Below, in pieces: positions 1-7,183 of a DNA stretch of 64,000 nucleotides. The stretch is from Streptomyces sp. Act143 (GTDB taxonomy: Bacteria > Actinomycetota > Actinomycetes > Streptomycetales > Streptomycetaceae). Below the pieces are notes generated by a model. That model made no database searches and was not told where the DNA came from. It was given only the letters and a program-made list of their open reading frames with translations. The stretch lies in assembly GCF_003143935.1 (NCBI RefSeq), contig NZ_QFRX01000001.1:3694162-3758161 (forward strand). Direction: 5' to 3'. Position 1 is the stretch's first letter; the number at the start of each line of letters is the position of its first letter. The position numbers and the translations under genes are program-made.

Positions 1-1035
1 GCCCGGGTGCATCAGCCACCGCCAGCCGAGTCGACGCCCGATCGGCGTGGTCACGCACCCGAGCAGGCCGACCGCGCCAGCGGCGAGGGCGGCGAGTAGC
101 CGGCGGCCCTGGAAGCGCGCTGCCGAACGCAGCAGACCCCAGCGGGCGCGGCGGCGTGCGGGTGCCTTGCGGACCGCGGCCCGCCGGTCGGCGACCTGCT
201 GACCGTTGCGGCGATCGCGGGCGTCGCGGGCCCGGTTGATCAGGGCACGGGTGCCGGACGCGGTACGGCCAGCAGCCCACCCGGCCGCCCGACGCGCAAC
301 GCCGCGGCCGGGGGTCTGTGCGGCTTGTTGGCGGGCGGCGGCGCGGGCGTCGCGGCGGGCGTCGGCGACCGAACGGCGCGCGGCGGTCTGCTGCTGGCGG
401 GCGGCCGAACGGGTCGGCGTCTGCGCCCGGTTCGCCTGCCGCAGTGCCCGTACCTGTCCGAGGCGCCCGCCGCCGAAGCCTCCGCTCGTGCTGCGGGCCG
501 CAGTGCGCGAGGCGCCGGTGCCACGACCGTTGGGGCGGGCGGCATGGCGCCCCGCACCGCGACCGGACGGCCGCAGGCCCGAAGTACCCGATCCCGTCCG
601 GGACTTGAGGCCCACACGGCGGCCTCGCCCGCCCGCCCCCGTGCCCCCGGCGCCGCCGGCGCTGCGGCGGGATGCTGCGCCCACACTGCGCTGGGCCCCA
701 CCGCGCGCCACACCGGCGCCGGTGGCGGTGGCGCGGCGTTCCTGGGCGGCACGGCGGTAGGCGCGGATGGCGGCGGCGGTGCCGAGGACGACGGCGCCGC
801 CCCCGACCAAGGCCAGCGCAACCGGCCCGCCGCCCACCAGGGTCACGGTGCTGACCGCACTGATCGTGCTGTTCGTGCCGGTCAGGGTCAGCGGCAGCAC
901 CGGGATACCACCCGGGGTCTGCGCCACCCCATCCGAAGCCGTGGAAGCAGCGGAGGCGGGTGTGGGGATGGCCGGTGGATCGGGGGGTGTGGTGGCAGCC
1001 GGGACGGCTACCAGTTCGGTGGTGGTGTCGGTCAT
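1..1035 (-). CDS. Spd-like AICE membrane protein, truncated by the left window edge
   Basis: The ATG at 1035 opens a frame that stays open to base 1, so at least 345 residues are present and the C-terminus lies outside. A GGAG sits about 11 nt before the start. The N-terminus is Thr/Pro/Ala-rich. One hydrophobic Gly-zipper segment follows at about residues 58-85, then a long Arg/Gly/Ala/Ser-rich low-complexity region that is probably disordered, and a second hydrophobic stretch near the window edge. This architecture is common in the spread (Spd) proteins encoded next to tra in Streptomyces conjugative elements. No catalytic motif is visible. It is the last visible gene of the leftward operon that begins at 3890. 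A role in intermycelial spread is inferred from context. Confidence 0.6.
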   Translation of the reverse strand, partial: MTDTTTELVAVPAATTPPDPPAIPTPASAASTASDGVAQTPGGIPVLPLTLTGTNSTISAVSTVTLVGGGPVALALVGGGAVVLGTAAAIRAYRRAAQERRATATGAGVARGGAQRSVGAASRRSAGGAGGTGAGGRGRRVGLKSRTGSGTSGLRPSGRGAGRHAARPNGRGTGASRTAARSTSGGFGGGRLGQVRALRQANRAQTPTRSAARQQQTAARRSVADARRDARAAARQQAAQTPGRGVARRAAGWAAGRTASGTRALINRARDARDRRNGQQVADRRAAVRKAPARRRARWGLLRSAARFQGRRLLAALAAGAVGLLGCVTTPIGRRLGWRWLMHPG

Positions 1036-1117
1036 GCTGAGTGCGCTCCTTTTGGAGAGCAGGGCCCGGACGCGATGCTTTGCACGGCCTGGCGTCCGGG
1101 CCACTGCACGATGCCGG

Positions 1118-1330
1118 TCAGAGCTGGTTGGGCTCCAGCTGGAGAAAGCCGACCGAGGCGCCCCGCAGGTGGGGGTCCTGCTCGGTCACGGACCGGTAGA
1201 TGGCCACGTAGGCGTCCTGCCGGGTGGAACCGGGCGGGGACGTGAAGGTGCCCTCCTGGGTCATGGAGAACTGACCCGGCTTCTCCAGGGTGAGCACGAA
1301 GTGATGCGTGCCCTGCCCCTGCGTCGTCAC
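1118..1330 (-). CDS. Small conserved AICE protein, 70 aa
   Basis: A GTG start at 1330 gives a 70-residue soluble protein with no membrane segment or recognisable catalytic motif. It reads as a compact mixed alpha/beta domain (LTLEKPGQFSMTQEGTF, then a helix DAYVAIYRSVTEQ). It lies 18 bp after the 105-aa gene and 82 bp before the truncated Spd-like gene, in the same direction. Small proteins of this type at this position are usually named 'mobile element transfer protein' in Streptomyces AICEs, but the molecular role is not known to me. Confidence 0.6.
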   Translation of the reverse strand: MTTQGQGTHHFVLTLEKPGQFSMTQEGTFTSPPGSTRQDAYVAIYRSVTEQDPHLRGASVGFLQLEPNQL

Positions 1331-1348
1331 GGGTGCGATCTCCTCAGG

Positions 1349-1666
1349 TCAGCGGGTGTGGTGCGGGTGGGTGGCGGCGATCTCCTGCCAGCGCCGGGAC
1401 TCTGCGGCGTCGACGTTCGTCAGCCGAACGTGGAAGTCGCAGCCGGGCTGCGTACAGCGGTGCGTCGTTGCCTGAGCCGCGTCGGCCACGCGGAAGAGCA
1501 GGTCGCAGAAGGCGGACAGGCACGCGGCACCGCAGGCCATCACCAGCAGGACGGGCACGCCGTAGCCGGACAGCCGGGCCGCGATGGCGACCGCGAGGGC
1601 CGTGGACACGGCGATGATGCCCACCGCGAGCAGGCGGCGGCGGACGGCCGATGGGGTGTGGTTCAC
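1349..1666 (-). CDS. Small membrane protein with C-terminal Cys/His cluster, 105 aa
   Basis: The GTG start at 1666 gives 105 residues. Two hydrophobic segments (about residues 10-30 and 35-58) form a probable hairpin membrane anchor. A hydrophilic tail follows with CTQPGC, then H, and a terminal HPHH, which looks like a possible zinc site. It is transcribed with the other spread/transfer genes. The hairpin terminator at 1812-1844 lies between it and the upstream DUF2637 gene, so it may have its own promoter or depend on readthrough. Function unknown. A spread accessory role is inferred from position. Confidence 0.55.
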   Translation of the reverse strand: MNHTPSAVRRRLLAVGIIAVSTALAVAIAARLSGYGVPVLLVMACGAACLSAFCDLLFRVADAAQATTHRCTQPGCDFHVRLTNVDAAESRRWQEIAATHPHHTR

Positions 1667-1811
1667 CGGGGAACTTCCCTTCCGGTCAACGGGGTTCGGT
1701 GGGTTGCTCAGCTCGCCGGGTCTGCGCGGCCGGGTCTGCGAAGGGTCCGCTCCCCAGGGCTCACCGGGTCTGCTTCACTGGTTGCGTCGACTGCTTTCCG
1801 GCAGTCGCAAC

Positions 1812-1844
1812 GAGGGCCAGCCCAATTCCCGTGGGCTGGCCCTC
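1812..1844 (-). terminator. Hairpin downstream of the DUF2637 gene
   Basis: A perfect 13-bp inverted repeat (arms 1812-1824 and 1832-1844, arm GAGGGCCAGCCCA) has a 7-nt loop and starts 22 bp past the stop of the DUF2637 gene. No U-tract follows, as is common for Streptomyces terminators. It probably attenuates the leftward operon. Confidence 0.7.
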
Positions 1845-1866
1845 ATTGATGTGTGCCGGACGGCTT

Positions 1867-2889
1867 CTACGGCTGTGTGTCCTCGGCTTCGACCAGGTCG
1901 GCGTACGCCTTGCGCACCCGCTCTTCCTTCGCGGAGAACCCCGCCGCGCGGTACGCGGCCAGGGCCTTGCGGTAGGACAGCGGCGGATTCTCCGAATGCC
2001 GCAGCCACCGCAGCACGACCGTGAGCTGCTCTTCGGTCAACTGCTCGCCCGGCTGCGGCGTCTCGACACCGGCCACGGCCGCCACCTGAACCAGCCGCGA
2101 CCAGTCCAGCGAGGTGTGTCCCCCGCCCTGCGGCGCGGCGATCTCGCGCGGCGGGGACACGGGCCCGACCTGCGGGGACACAGGGGACACGGGCGGGGAC
2201 ACGGCCGGGGACACACCCCCGTGCGACCACTGCCCCAGCACCCGAGCGAGATCCTCGTCCGAGAACAGCGCCGGAACCTCCTCGGGCGCCTCGGTCACCG
2301 GGTGGCCGGTGGTGACCTCCGTCAGCTTTTCGGCCGCCTCATGGCGCACCTTCTGCGCCTTGCCGCGCGCCTTGAGTTCCTCGCGTTCCAGGGCGGCGGC
2401 GGTCTTTTGCCGGTCGGTCTTGGCGCGGGTGACGGCCCGGCCGATGGCGACCTGGTCCCGGGTGGCGCTGCGCACGGCGTCGATCTGCTGCTGCGCTGCG
2501 GCGGAGATGCGGGTGGCATCCCGCTCCACCGCCATGATGAGCGTGGCCTTGGCCGCGGCCGGTACCACCGCGCCGATGACCGCGACGACGGCGGTGGCGT
2601 AGAGCAGGCCGTGGGTGAACAGCACCCCGACCGAGGTCAGCAGGAACACCCAGCCCAGCGTGGCGGGGAGCGTGCCCTTGGAACCCTGGCGGCGGTGCGC
2701 GGTCTCCATGGCCAGCGCGTACAGCCACACCGCGTCGTAGATCCCGGCCACGGTGCAGGCGAGCGGTGCCGGGGCCTGGTGGGCGAGGATCTCGCCCACC
2801 GCGTACACGGTCCAGCCCAGGGACAGGCCGGTCAGGCCGGCCGGCAGACCCCACTGCGCCGCCCGGCGGGCGGCGGTCTTCCACTGCAT
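1867..2889 (-). CDS. DUF2637 membrane protein (SpdB2-like)
   Basis: The ATG at 2889 (MQWKTAARRA) has AAGGAG 8 nt upstream and lies 4 bp after the RRQRL gene stop, giving 340 aa. Residues 15-135 hold about four hydrophobic segments typical of DUF2637, a membrane domain found in Streptomyces plasmid and AICE transfer regions. An alanine/lysine-rich coiled coil follows (about 140-205), then a Val-Ser-Pro repeat linker (VSPPVSPVSPQVGPVSPP) and a C-terminal helical domain (about 255-340) that may bind DNA or a partner. The linker gives a GGGGACAC-like DNA repeat at 2151-2216. A role in plasmid spread is inferred from family and neighbours. Confidence 0.75.
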   Translation of the reverse strand: MQWKTAARRAAQWGLPAGLTGLSLGWTVYAVGEILAHQAPAPLACTVAGIYDAVWLYALAMETAHRRQGSKGTLPATLGWVFLLTSVGVLFTHGLLYATAVVAVIGAVVPAAAKATLIMAVERDATRISAAAQQQIDAVRSATRDQVAIGRAVTRAKTDRQKTAAALEREELKARGKAQKVRHEAAEKLTEVTTGHPVTEAPEEVPALFSDEDLARVLGQWSHGGVSPAVSPPVSPVSPQVGPVSPPREIAAPQGGGHTSLDWSRLVQVAAVAGVETPQPGEQLTEEQLTVVLRWLRHSENPPLSYRKALAAYRAAGFSAKEERVRKAYADLVEAEDTQP

Positions 2890-2893
2890 GTGA

Positions 2894-3271
2894 TCACTCC
2901 TTGTTCTGGTCGTCGGGGTAGGCGCACGGCACGCACACCCCGAGCGAGACGGGGATGACGTAACCGGCGTCCGTGCGGCACTGCGGGCAGGTGCGGCGGG
3001 CGGTGTTCGCCCTGTCCAGCGCGGCACGCTTGGCCGGCGTCATCGGCCGTACCGGCTTGGCCTTGTCCAGCCGGTACAGGAAGGCGACCAGCGGGCCGCG
3101 CCAGTACCGGGGCCGGAGCACCTGAGCCGCTATCGGCTGACCGCCGGGACGCAGGCCACGGGCCCGCAACTGCCGTCTGGTCGCCATCCCGTCCGGCGCA
3201 CATCGCCACGGATAGGTAGGGATACCGTGGCGGGCGCCAGTCAGGTCGTAGCACTTGCCCCACGTCGCCAT
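2894..3271 (-). CDS. RRQRL-type zinc-binding protein
   Basis: The ATG at 3271 overlaps the TGA of the upstream gene as ATGA, which points to translational coupling. The 125-aa protein has the signature RRQLRARGLRPGGQ segment (residues 31-44) and a zinc-ribbon-like pair of knuckles, CPQC and CVPC, about 20 residues apart in the C-terminal half. It matches the 'RRQRL motif-containing zinc-binding protein' family, almost always found beside DUF2637 and Spd genes in Streptomyces AICEs. The biochemical role is unknown. Nucleic-acid binding is plausible from the zinc ribbon and basic motif. Confidence 0.75.
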   Translation of the reverse strand: MATWGKCYDLTGARHGIPTYPWRCAPDGMATRRQLRARGLRPGGQPIAAQVLRPRYWRGPLVAFLYRLDKAKPVRPMTPAKRAALDRANTARRTCPQCRTDAGYVIPVSLGVCVPCAYPDDQNKE

Positions 3272-3600
3272 CAGGTCGCCGACTGGACCGGCGCGGGCGC
3301 GGGGACATCGCCGTAGCCGACAAGCTCCAGGCCCGCGCCCGCATGGTCCGCAGACGCACTCAGCACGCGGGTACGGCCGCCGCTCTGCTCGTGGTAGGCC
3401 ACGTCATCCGGGCCGATGCCCAGCGCGTCAGGCCAGGCCTCGAAGCCGGACAGGTCGTCGTAGAACGTCAGCTTCAGCTGGTCCGGGTAGATGGTGGACA
3501 CCTCCACGGACGGCGCCGCCAGGTGCCCGAAGTCCGCGGCCAGCAGACGCAGCGCCCTCAGCGGTGCGGACAGGTCGTCCAGCGCCAGACTCTTCGTCAT
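3271..3600 (-). CDS. Small acidic AICE protein, 109 aa
   Basis: The ATG at 3600 overlaps the previous stop by 4 bp, and its own stop overlaps the next ATG, so three genes in a row are coupled. The 109-residue protein is soluble and acidic and has no cysteines. It has an N-terminal helix (LALDDLSAPLRALRLLAADF) and a central beta-rich part (LKLTFYDDLSGFEAW). No family motif was recognised. Co-translation with the RRQRL gene suggests a function in the same transfer process. Confidence 0.6.
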   Translation of the reverse strand: MTKSLALDDLSAPLRALRLLAADFGHLAAPSVEVSTIYPDQLKLTFYDDLSGFEAWPDALGIGPDDVAYHEQSGGRTRVLSASADHAGAGLELVGYGDVPAPAPVQSAT

Positions 3601-3890
3601 GCCGCAACCCCCCGGCGTACCGGACGGCGGCGGGCGGGGCGGGCCATCGGGACCACGTTGAACAGCTCCGGGTTCTCGTCGACGACCCGTGCAGCCAGGC
3701 GGATCAGGTCGTCCGGGAGCTCCCGGTATTCGGGGTCGGCGAGGATGTCGCGGGCCGCGTCCAGGCGGGCCGCGCGTTCCTCGTCGCTCTCGCCCTCCAC
3801 CCCGAGCCACAGTTCGACCGGGGTGCCCAGCGCGAGTTCCGCGAACTCCGCGTCGGTGACGGCCTGATGACCGGCAACGATGTACTTCAT
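3597..3890 (-). CDS. First gene of the leftward transfer operon, 97 aa unknown
   Basis: The ATG at 3890 is preceded by GAGAGACCTCC-type purine-rich sequence. The 97-residue product has an acidic helical middle (DEERAARLDAARDILADPEY) and a basic C-terminus (ARPARRRPVRRG). No known domain was recognised. It is the promoter-proximal gene of the operon running to the left edge, and its stop overlaps the next start by 4 bp. Likely repression by the divergent GntR regulator is inferred from layout only. Confidence 0.6.
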   Translation of the reverse strand: MKYIVAGHQAVTDAEFAELALGTPVELWLGVEGESDEERAARLDAARDILADPEYRELPDDLIRLAARVVDENPELFNVVPMARPARRRPVRRGVAA

Positions 3891-4500
3891 GGAGGTCTCT
3901 CCTCACAGGGAAGCGGCCACAACGCGCCTGGAGTTGCCTCAACAGACGCGCGCCACAGGGATAAGGAACCGCGCCCGGACCGGGCGCGGGTGGAACCTTC
4001 CAAGTGCTCATCAAGCGGGCAGGGAGCGAAGCCCCGTAGCGCCGTACGCTCGGTTACCCGAGGCGGAATGATCCGGGCTCAGCGCCCGTACGACTGGAAC
4101 GTCCCCCTGCCCGCATGACGAGTGACGGGAAAGCCCGTCACTGTCGTCTCGCGGCTCCGTACGCGCCTTACTCCCTCTCGTTTTGGCCGACGCGTCGGTG
4201 ACCGCGCCACTCAGTCGTCACTCGCTGAGTGGATGCGCCCTGGATGCCATGGACCGGGTGCAGCCCAACCACCGGGGTCCCCGCCGATCCGGTCCCTGGG
4301 TCCTACGCCCGAGGGTCAGACCAGCGGCTTAGCCGATGACACCGATCGATCCGTGAAGACGACGGACTTTTACGTCTCCCCTTCCGCTCGAACCGCGTGT
4401 AAGCGAGTCCGGCGGGTCTTCCTGGTGTGTTCGCGCAGGTCAAGCACTTGCGACTGCGGTCCGTGAGGCCCTTCTGAGCTACGCGTTCCGGCGTGACTTC
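3891..4500. promoter_or_regulatory. Divergent intergenic region with several inverted repeats
   Basis: No convincing gene is present. Three inverted repeats are visible: 3969-3989 (arms CCGCGCCCGG/CCGGGCGCGG around one base), 4121-4142 (9-bp arms AGTGACGGG/CCCGTCACT, 4-nt loop) and 4207-4232 (8-bp arms CCACTCAG/CTGAGTGG, 10-nt loop). The region must carry the promoter of the leftward transfer operon. The unusual density of repeats would also fit a cis-acting replication or transfer locus. Confidence 0.5.
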
Positions 4501-4567
4501 AGATTGACCTAGGTCAATCTGACTGTCAAGAAGGGTACGGTAGAACGACGTGAGATTGACCTAGGTC
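4501..4567. promoter_or_regulatory. Double operator upstream of the KorSA-like gntR gene
   Basis: A perfect 20-bp palindrome at 4501-4520 (AGATTGACCT followed by its reverse complement) is repeated in part at 4553-4567, where the first 15 bases recur. The two copies are 52 bp apart, about five helical turns, and end 18 bp before the gntR start. Autoregulation by the GntR protein, as known for KorSA of pSAM2, is the simplest reading. Confidence 0.75.
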
Positions 4568-4584
4568 CGGTTACTCTCGGGGGC

Positions 4585-4980
4585 ATGGATCAGAGCCCCG
4601 AAGTGCCCAAGCCCAAGCCGACGGCCAAGGAAATTGCGGCGGATTTCCGCGCAAAGATCACGGGCCCCGATCGGGAGTACAGCGCTGGGAAGCAGCTCCC
4701 AGCAGCTCGCGCACTCGCCAAGAAGCTTGGCGTGCAGCTCATGACCGTTCAGAGCGCGTACGGCCAACTCCGCGACGAAGGGTTGATCCTCACTCAGCAG
4801 GGGCGCGGGACGTTCGTCCGCGACCCTGCCGCACCTCTCGGGACCGAGCCGGGCAGCAGCCCTGCTTTCGCGGCCCTGGCCGCAGAGCTCAGCACGATTC
4901 ATGTCGCTCTCCGGACACTCGGGGAGCGACTTGACCGGCTTGAGCGGCTCGTAGGTAGCGAGACTCCACCGTCGCCGTGA
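4585..4980 (+). CDS. GntR-family repressor (KorSA-like)
   Basis: The ATG at 4585 gives 131 aa. A GntR winged helix occupies about residues 10-75 (PAARALAKKLGVQLMTVQSA recognition region, DEGLILTQQGRGTFV wing). A short C-terminal amphipathic helix follows instead of a full ligand domain (LERLVGSETP end), which suggests a coiled-coil dimerisation tail. Small GntR proteins of this shape are the Kor repressors of Streptomyces integrative elements, where they control tra and their own promoter. The palindromic operator just upstream supports autorepression. KorSA equivalence is inferred from family, size and position. Confidence 0.8.
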   Translation: MDQSPEVPKPKPTAKEIAADFRAKITGPDREYSAGKQLPAARALAKKLGVQLMTVQSAYGQLRDEGLILTQQGRGTFVRDPAAPLGTEPGSSPAFAALAAELSTIHVALRTLGERLDRLERLVGSETPPSP

Positions 4981-5031
4981 GGTCGTCCGCACGCCTCAGC
5001 AGGTGTTCGACCCTGAGGCGCGCCTCCCCCA

Positions 5032-5055
5032 AACTCGCTTTGATCAAAGCGAGTT
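5032..5055. repeat. Perfect 24-bp palindrome after gntR
   Basis: The left arm AACTCGCTTTGA is followed directly by its exact reverse complement TCAAAGCGAGTT, with no spacer. It lies 51 bp past the gntR stop. Zero loop length makes it better suited to a dimeric protein operator or resolution-type site than to a classical terminator, though a hairpin with a small loop could still form. Confidence 0.7.
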
Positions 5056-5134
5056 CAGCAGGAGTCATGCATTCCAGCTCGCCGCTTCGCTCATTGATCC
5101 TTGGCATGGCAACGAGCATGCAGCCGTGGACAGC

Positions 5135-5165
5135 AGAGGACCCGGACAGAGTGTCCGGGTCCTCT
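5135..5165. terminator. Hairpin terminator with GACCCGGA arms
   Basis: Perfect 14-bp stem (arms 5135-5148 and 5152-5165, arm AGAGGACCCGGACA) with a 3-nt loop GAG, followed by TTTCCTT on the plus strand. It separates gntR from the convergent flavoprotein gene and could terminate both. It is nearly the same hairpin as 7104-7138. Confidence 0.75.
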
Positions 5166-5196
5166 TTCCTTGCAGCTCAGGAGGGTTGACGACTCG

Positions 5197-5760
5197 TCAT
5201 CGAGTGGCTTCGTCCACGGCGTCCAGGACCGCCCACCAGGGGAGTTCACGCCCCGCCGGCGCCTCGCGCGGCTCGTACAACGGCCACACGTCCGGGTCGT
5301 CGATGACGCGCACGCCGCCAGCCCGCAGGGTGTCGATGTGGTGCTGCCACGCGGGGTGGCGGGCGTGCGCCGCGTTCACCCGGGGGAAGACGACGACCGG
5401 CAACCCGAGTGTGCCGATTGCCTCGCCCACTTGAGTCAGAGCCTGGTTGTCCATCAGGCCTGTGGCGAGTTTGGCAACCATGTTGGCCGATGCGGGGGCT
5501 ACGACGTAGCAGTCAACCGGTGGGTGCGGTCGTGCCTCACCTGGCAGGCGCGGTTCGTCGCGCACGGGCAGACCGGTCAGCTTCTCCAACCGCTCGACCT
5601 CGCCGCTCATCCGTAGCCACTGACCTGCGGTCGGCGTCAGAGTGACAGCCACCTGCCATCCGCGCTCCATCGCGGGCTCAACCAGACCCGTACGCAGCGC
5701 CTCCACGCCTCCGGCCGCCGATCCGACGACTCCGAGCACCCCACGCTTGCCTGAACTCAC
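5197..5760 (-). CDS. Flavoprotein (PPC-decarboxylase/Dfp-like fold)
   Basis: The GTG at 5760 overlaps the stop of the XRE regulator gene as GTGA, so it is preferred over the ATG at 5775. It gives 187 aa. The fold is the HFCD flavoprotein type: an N-terminal GVVGSAAGGVEALRTGLV nucleotide loop, the VDCYVVAPASANMVAKLATGL motif near residue 95 typical of Dfp/CoaC-like proteins, and the later GLPVVVFPRVN strand. Family members bind FMN and decarboxylate cysteine-type thiols, but no substrate can be read here. Its strict pairing with the XRE-TPR regulator is widespread in Streptomyces. The pair's role is unknown to me. Confidence 0.75.
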   Translation of the reverse strand: MSSGKRGVLGVVGSAAGGVEALRTGLVEPAMERGWQVAVTLTPTAGQWLRMSGEVERLEKLTGLPVRDEPRLPGEARPHPPVDCYVVAPASANMVAKLATGLMDNQALTQVGEAIGTLGLPVVVFPRVNAAHARHPAWQHHIDTLRAGGVRVIDDPDVWPLYEPREAPAGRELPWWAVLDAVDEATR

Positions 5761-6992
5761 TGCACCGCCCTGCACCGTTGAGCCATCACGAACACCTCAG
5801 ACGATCGCGAGCCGCCGGTGACAGGTGATTGCTTGATCAGGTCCCGCAGCGTCTCGCGCACCCTCGGATTGTTCCGTACGAGCTGCGGCGATGTGCGTTC
5901 GGCTGTGCGGAGTTCCGTGAACGCCTCATCGCCCTGTCCGCTGAGCGAGAGCGCGCGGGCGAAGTCGATGCGGTGCGACACGCTGCGTTCTTGCGGCATG
6001 TGGTCGACGTTGATCCGGCCGTGTTCCACCACGTACGACACGTTGTCGAGGTCCAGCTCAACCGACAGGCGGTGAAGCAGGACGTTCGTGGGACCGAAGC
6101 CGGTCTGCCAGTAGTTCTCATCCGAGCCGAGGTCATCCGCAAGTTCCTCGGCTCGGTCCAACAGGCCGGTTGCGGTGGGCCGGTCCTGGTGGCGAGCCGC
6201 CGCGACGGCCGCCCGCAGGTGGATCATCCCCAGCAGACTCAGCGCCGCAGGGTCGTTGTCAGTCACCTGAGATGAGAGCCACGCAGCGGCCGTGTTGCCC
6301 AACTCCAACGCGTCGTCGTACCGACCGTTGGCCAGCAGGGCGTGCGTGCCGGAGCGTGCGGCGGACGCCAGCACAAGCGGGTCGTCGGACTCGTCTGCGG
6401 CACGCATCGCACGCTCCGCAGCGAGCCATGAGATATCCGACTCGCCGATCTTCGCGAGGGTCGTCGCTGCGAGGTGATGGGTGCGCGCTGACACTGCCCA
6501 GCAGTCGCTACGGTCCTCGCCGCGCCGTGCGGCTCGCTCCTCCAGCTCTTGCGCAGTCTGGAGGAGCGCGGGAAGCGCGGCGATGACGCTGCCGAGTCGC
6601 CCGCCCTGGTAGTCGTTCCATGCTTGCTCCACGCGCACGGCCACAGGCGCCGGCGTGGGGAGCTGCACCTCAGCCTCGGGGCCGAACAACAGACGAGACA
6701 GTCGACGCGGGCTCATGAGCGCGTCACGTACGGCCGGGACGTCGTCTTGTTGTTTCTCGTTCTCCATGAGGACGGTCTGACCGAGGAGGTCGCTGAGGGG
6801 TACACGCAGGATGCGCGCCAACTCGGCGAGCATGTCGATCCGCGGAGGCTTCCGGCGCCCTGTCTCGATCTTTGCCAACCAGTCGGTGCTACGCCCCACC
6901 AGGCCGGCGAGTACCTCTTGCGTGTAGCCACGACGCTTTCGGTAGAACGCGATCCGCTCGCCGATACTCAGGTGATCTCCGAGACCACGCAT
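5757..6992 (-). CDS. XRE-family regulator with C-terminal TPR-like domain
   Basis: The ATG at 6992 gives 411 aa. A cro/C1-type helix-turn-helix occupies residues 8-65 (YTQEVLAGLVGRSTDWLAKI, then ETGRRKPPRIDMLAELARIL). The remaining 340 residues are helical repeats (EERAARRGEDRSDCWAVSAR and DPAALSLLGMIHLRAAVAAA types), the arrangement of Streptomyces regulators whose TPR part senses a ligand or peptide. It is translationally coupled to the flavoprotein gene, and both lie between matching hairpins, so they form a two-gene cassette. Target promoters are not evident. Confidence 0.8.
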   Translation of the reverse strand: MRGLGDHLSIGERIAFYRKRRGYTQEVLAGLVGRSTDWLAKIETGRRKPPRIDMLAELARILRVPLSDLLGQTVLMENEKQQDDVPAVRDALMSPRRLSRLLFGPEAEVQLPTPAPVAVRVEQAWNDYQGGRLGSVIAALPALLQTAQELEERAARRGEDRSDCWAVSARTHHLAATTLAKIGESDISWLAAERAMRAADESDDPLVLASAARSGTHALLANGRYDDALELGNTAAAWLSSQVTDNDPAALSLLGMIHLRAAVAAARHQDRPTATGLLDRAEELADDLGSDENYWQTGFGPTNVLLHRLSVELDLDNVSYVVEHGRINVDHMPQERSVSHRIDFARALSLSGQGDEAFTELRTAERTSPQLVRNNPRVRETLRDLIKQSPVTGGSRSSEVFVMAQRCRAVQ

Positions 6993-7103
6993 TGCGTGCT
7001 GCCTCCTACTGGTTGGGGGCTGGTTTCACGGTACCGAGGCAGTGAAGAGGCTGGTAGCTGGCCTCTGTCAGCGCTTGGTTAGATCAGAGTCAAGGATCGA
7101 TCG

Positions 7104-7138
7104 CCAGGGGACCCGGACAGTGTGTCCGGGTCCCCTGG
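7104..7138. terminator. Second GACCCGGA hairpin, upstream of the XRE gene
   Basis: Perfect 16-bp stem (7104-7119 and 7123-7138, arm CCAGGGGACCCGGACA), loop GTG. It shares 10 bp of arm core (GACCCGGACA) and overall shape with the hairpin at 5135-5165. It sits 112 bp upstream of the XRE start and 46 bp before the next rightward gene. A terminator here would insulate the leftward cassette from the cargo genes. Confidence 0.65.
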
Positions 7139-7183
7139 GGGTGAGTGCAGCAGAAGCTGCCCTCGATAGTCGTCCTTGAGGGC

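Noticed and set aside
4122..4466. 114-codon frame in the AICE intergenic region
   Set aside because: No ribosome binding site, no domain, and it spans two of the inverted repeats.
4889..5119. Short leftward frame of up to 76 codons overlapping the end of gntR
   Set aside because: It is antisense to the gntR 3' end and contains the 24-bp palindrome, lacks a ribosome binding site, and matches no family. The palindrome explains the sequence better.
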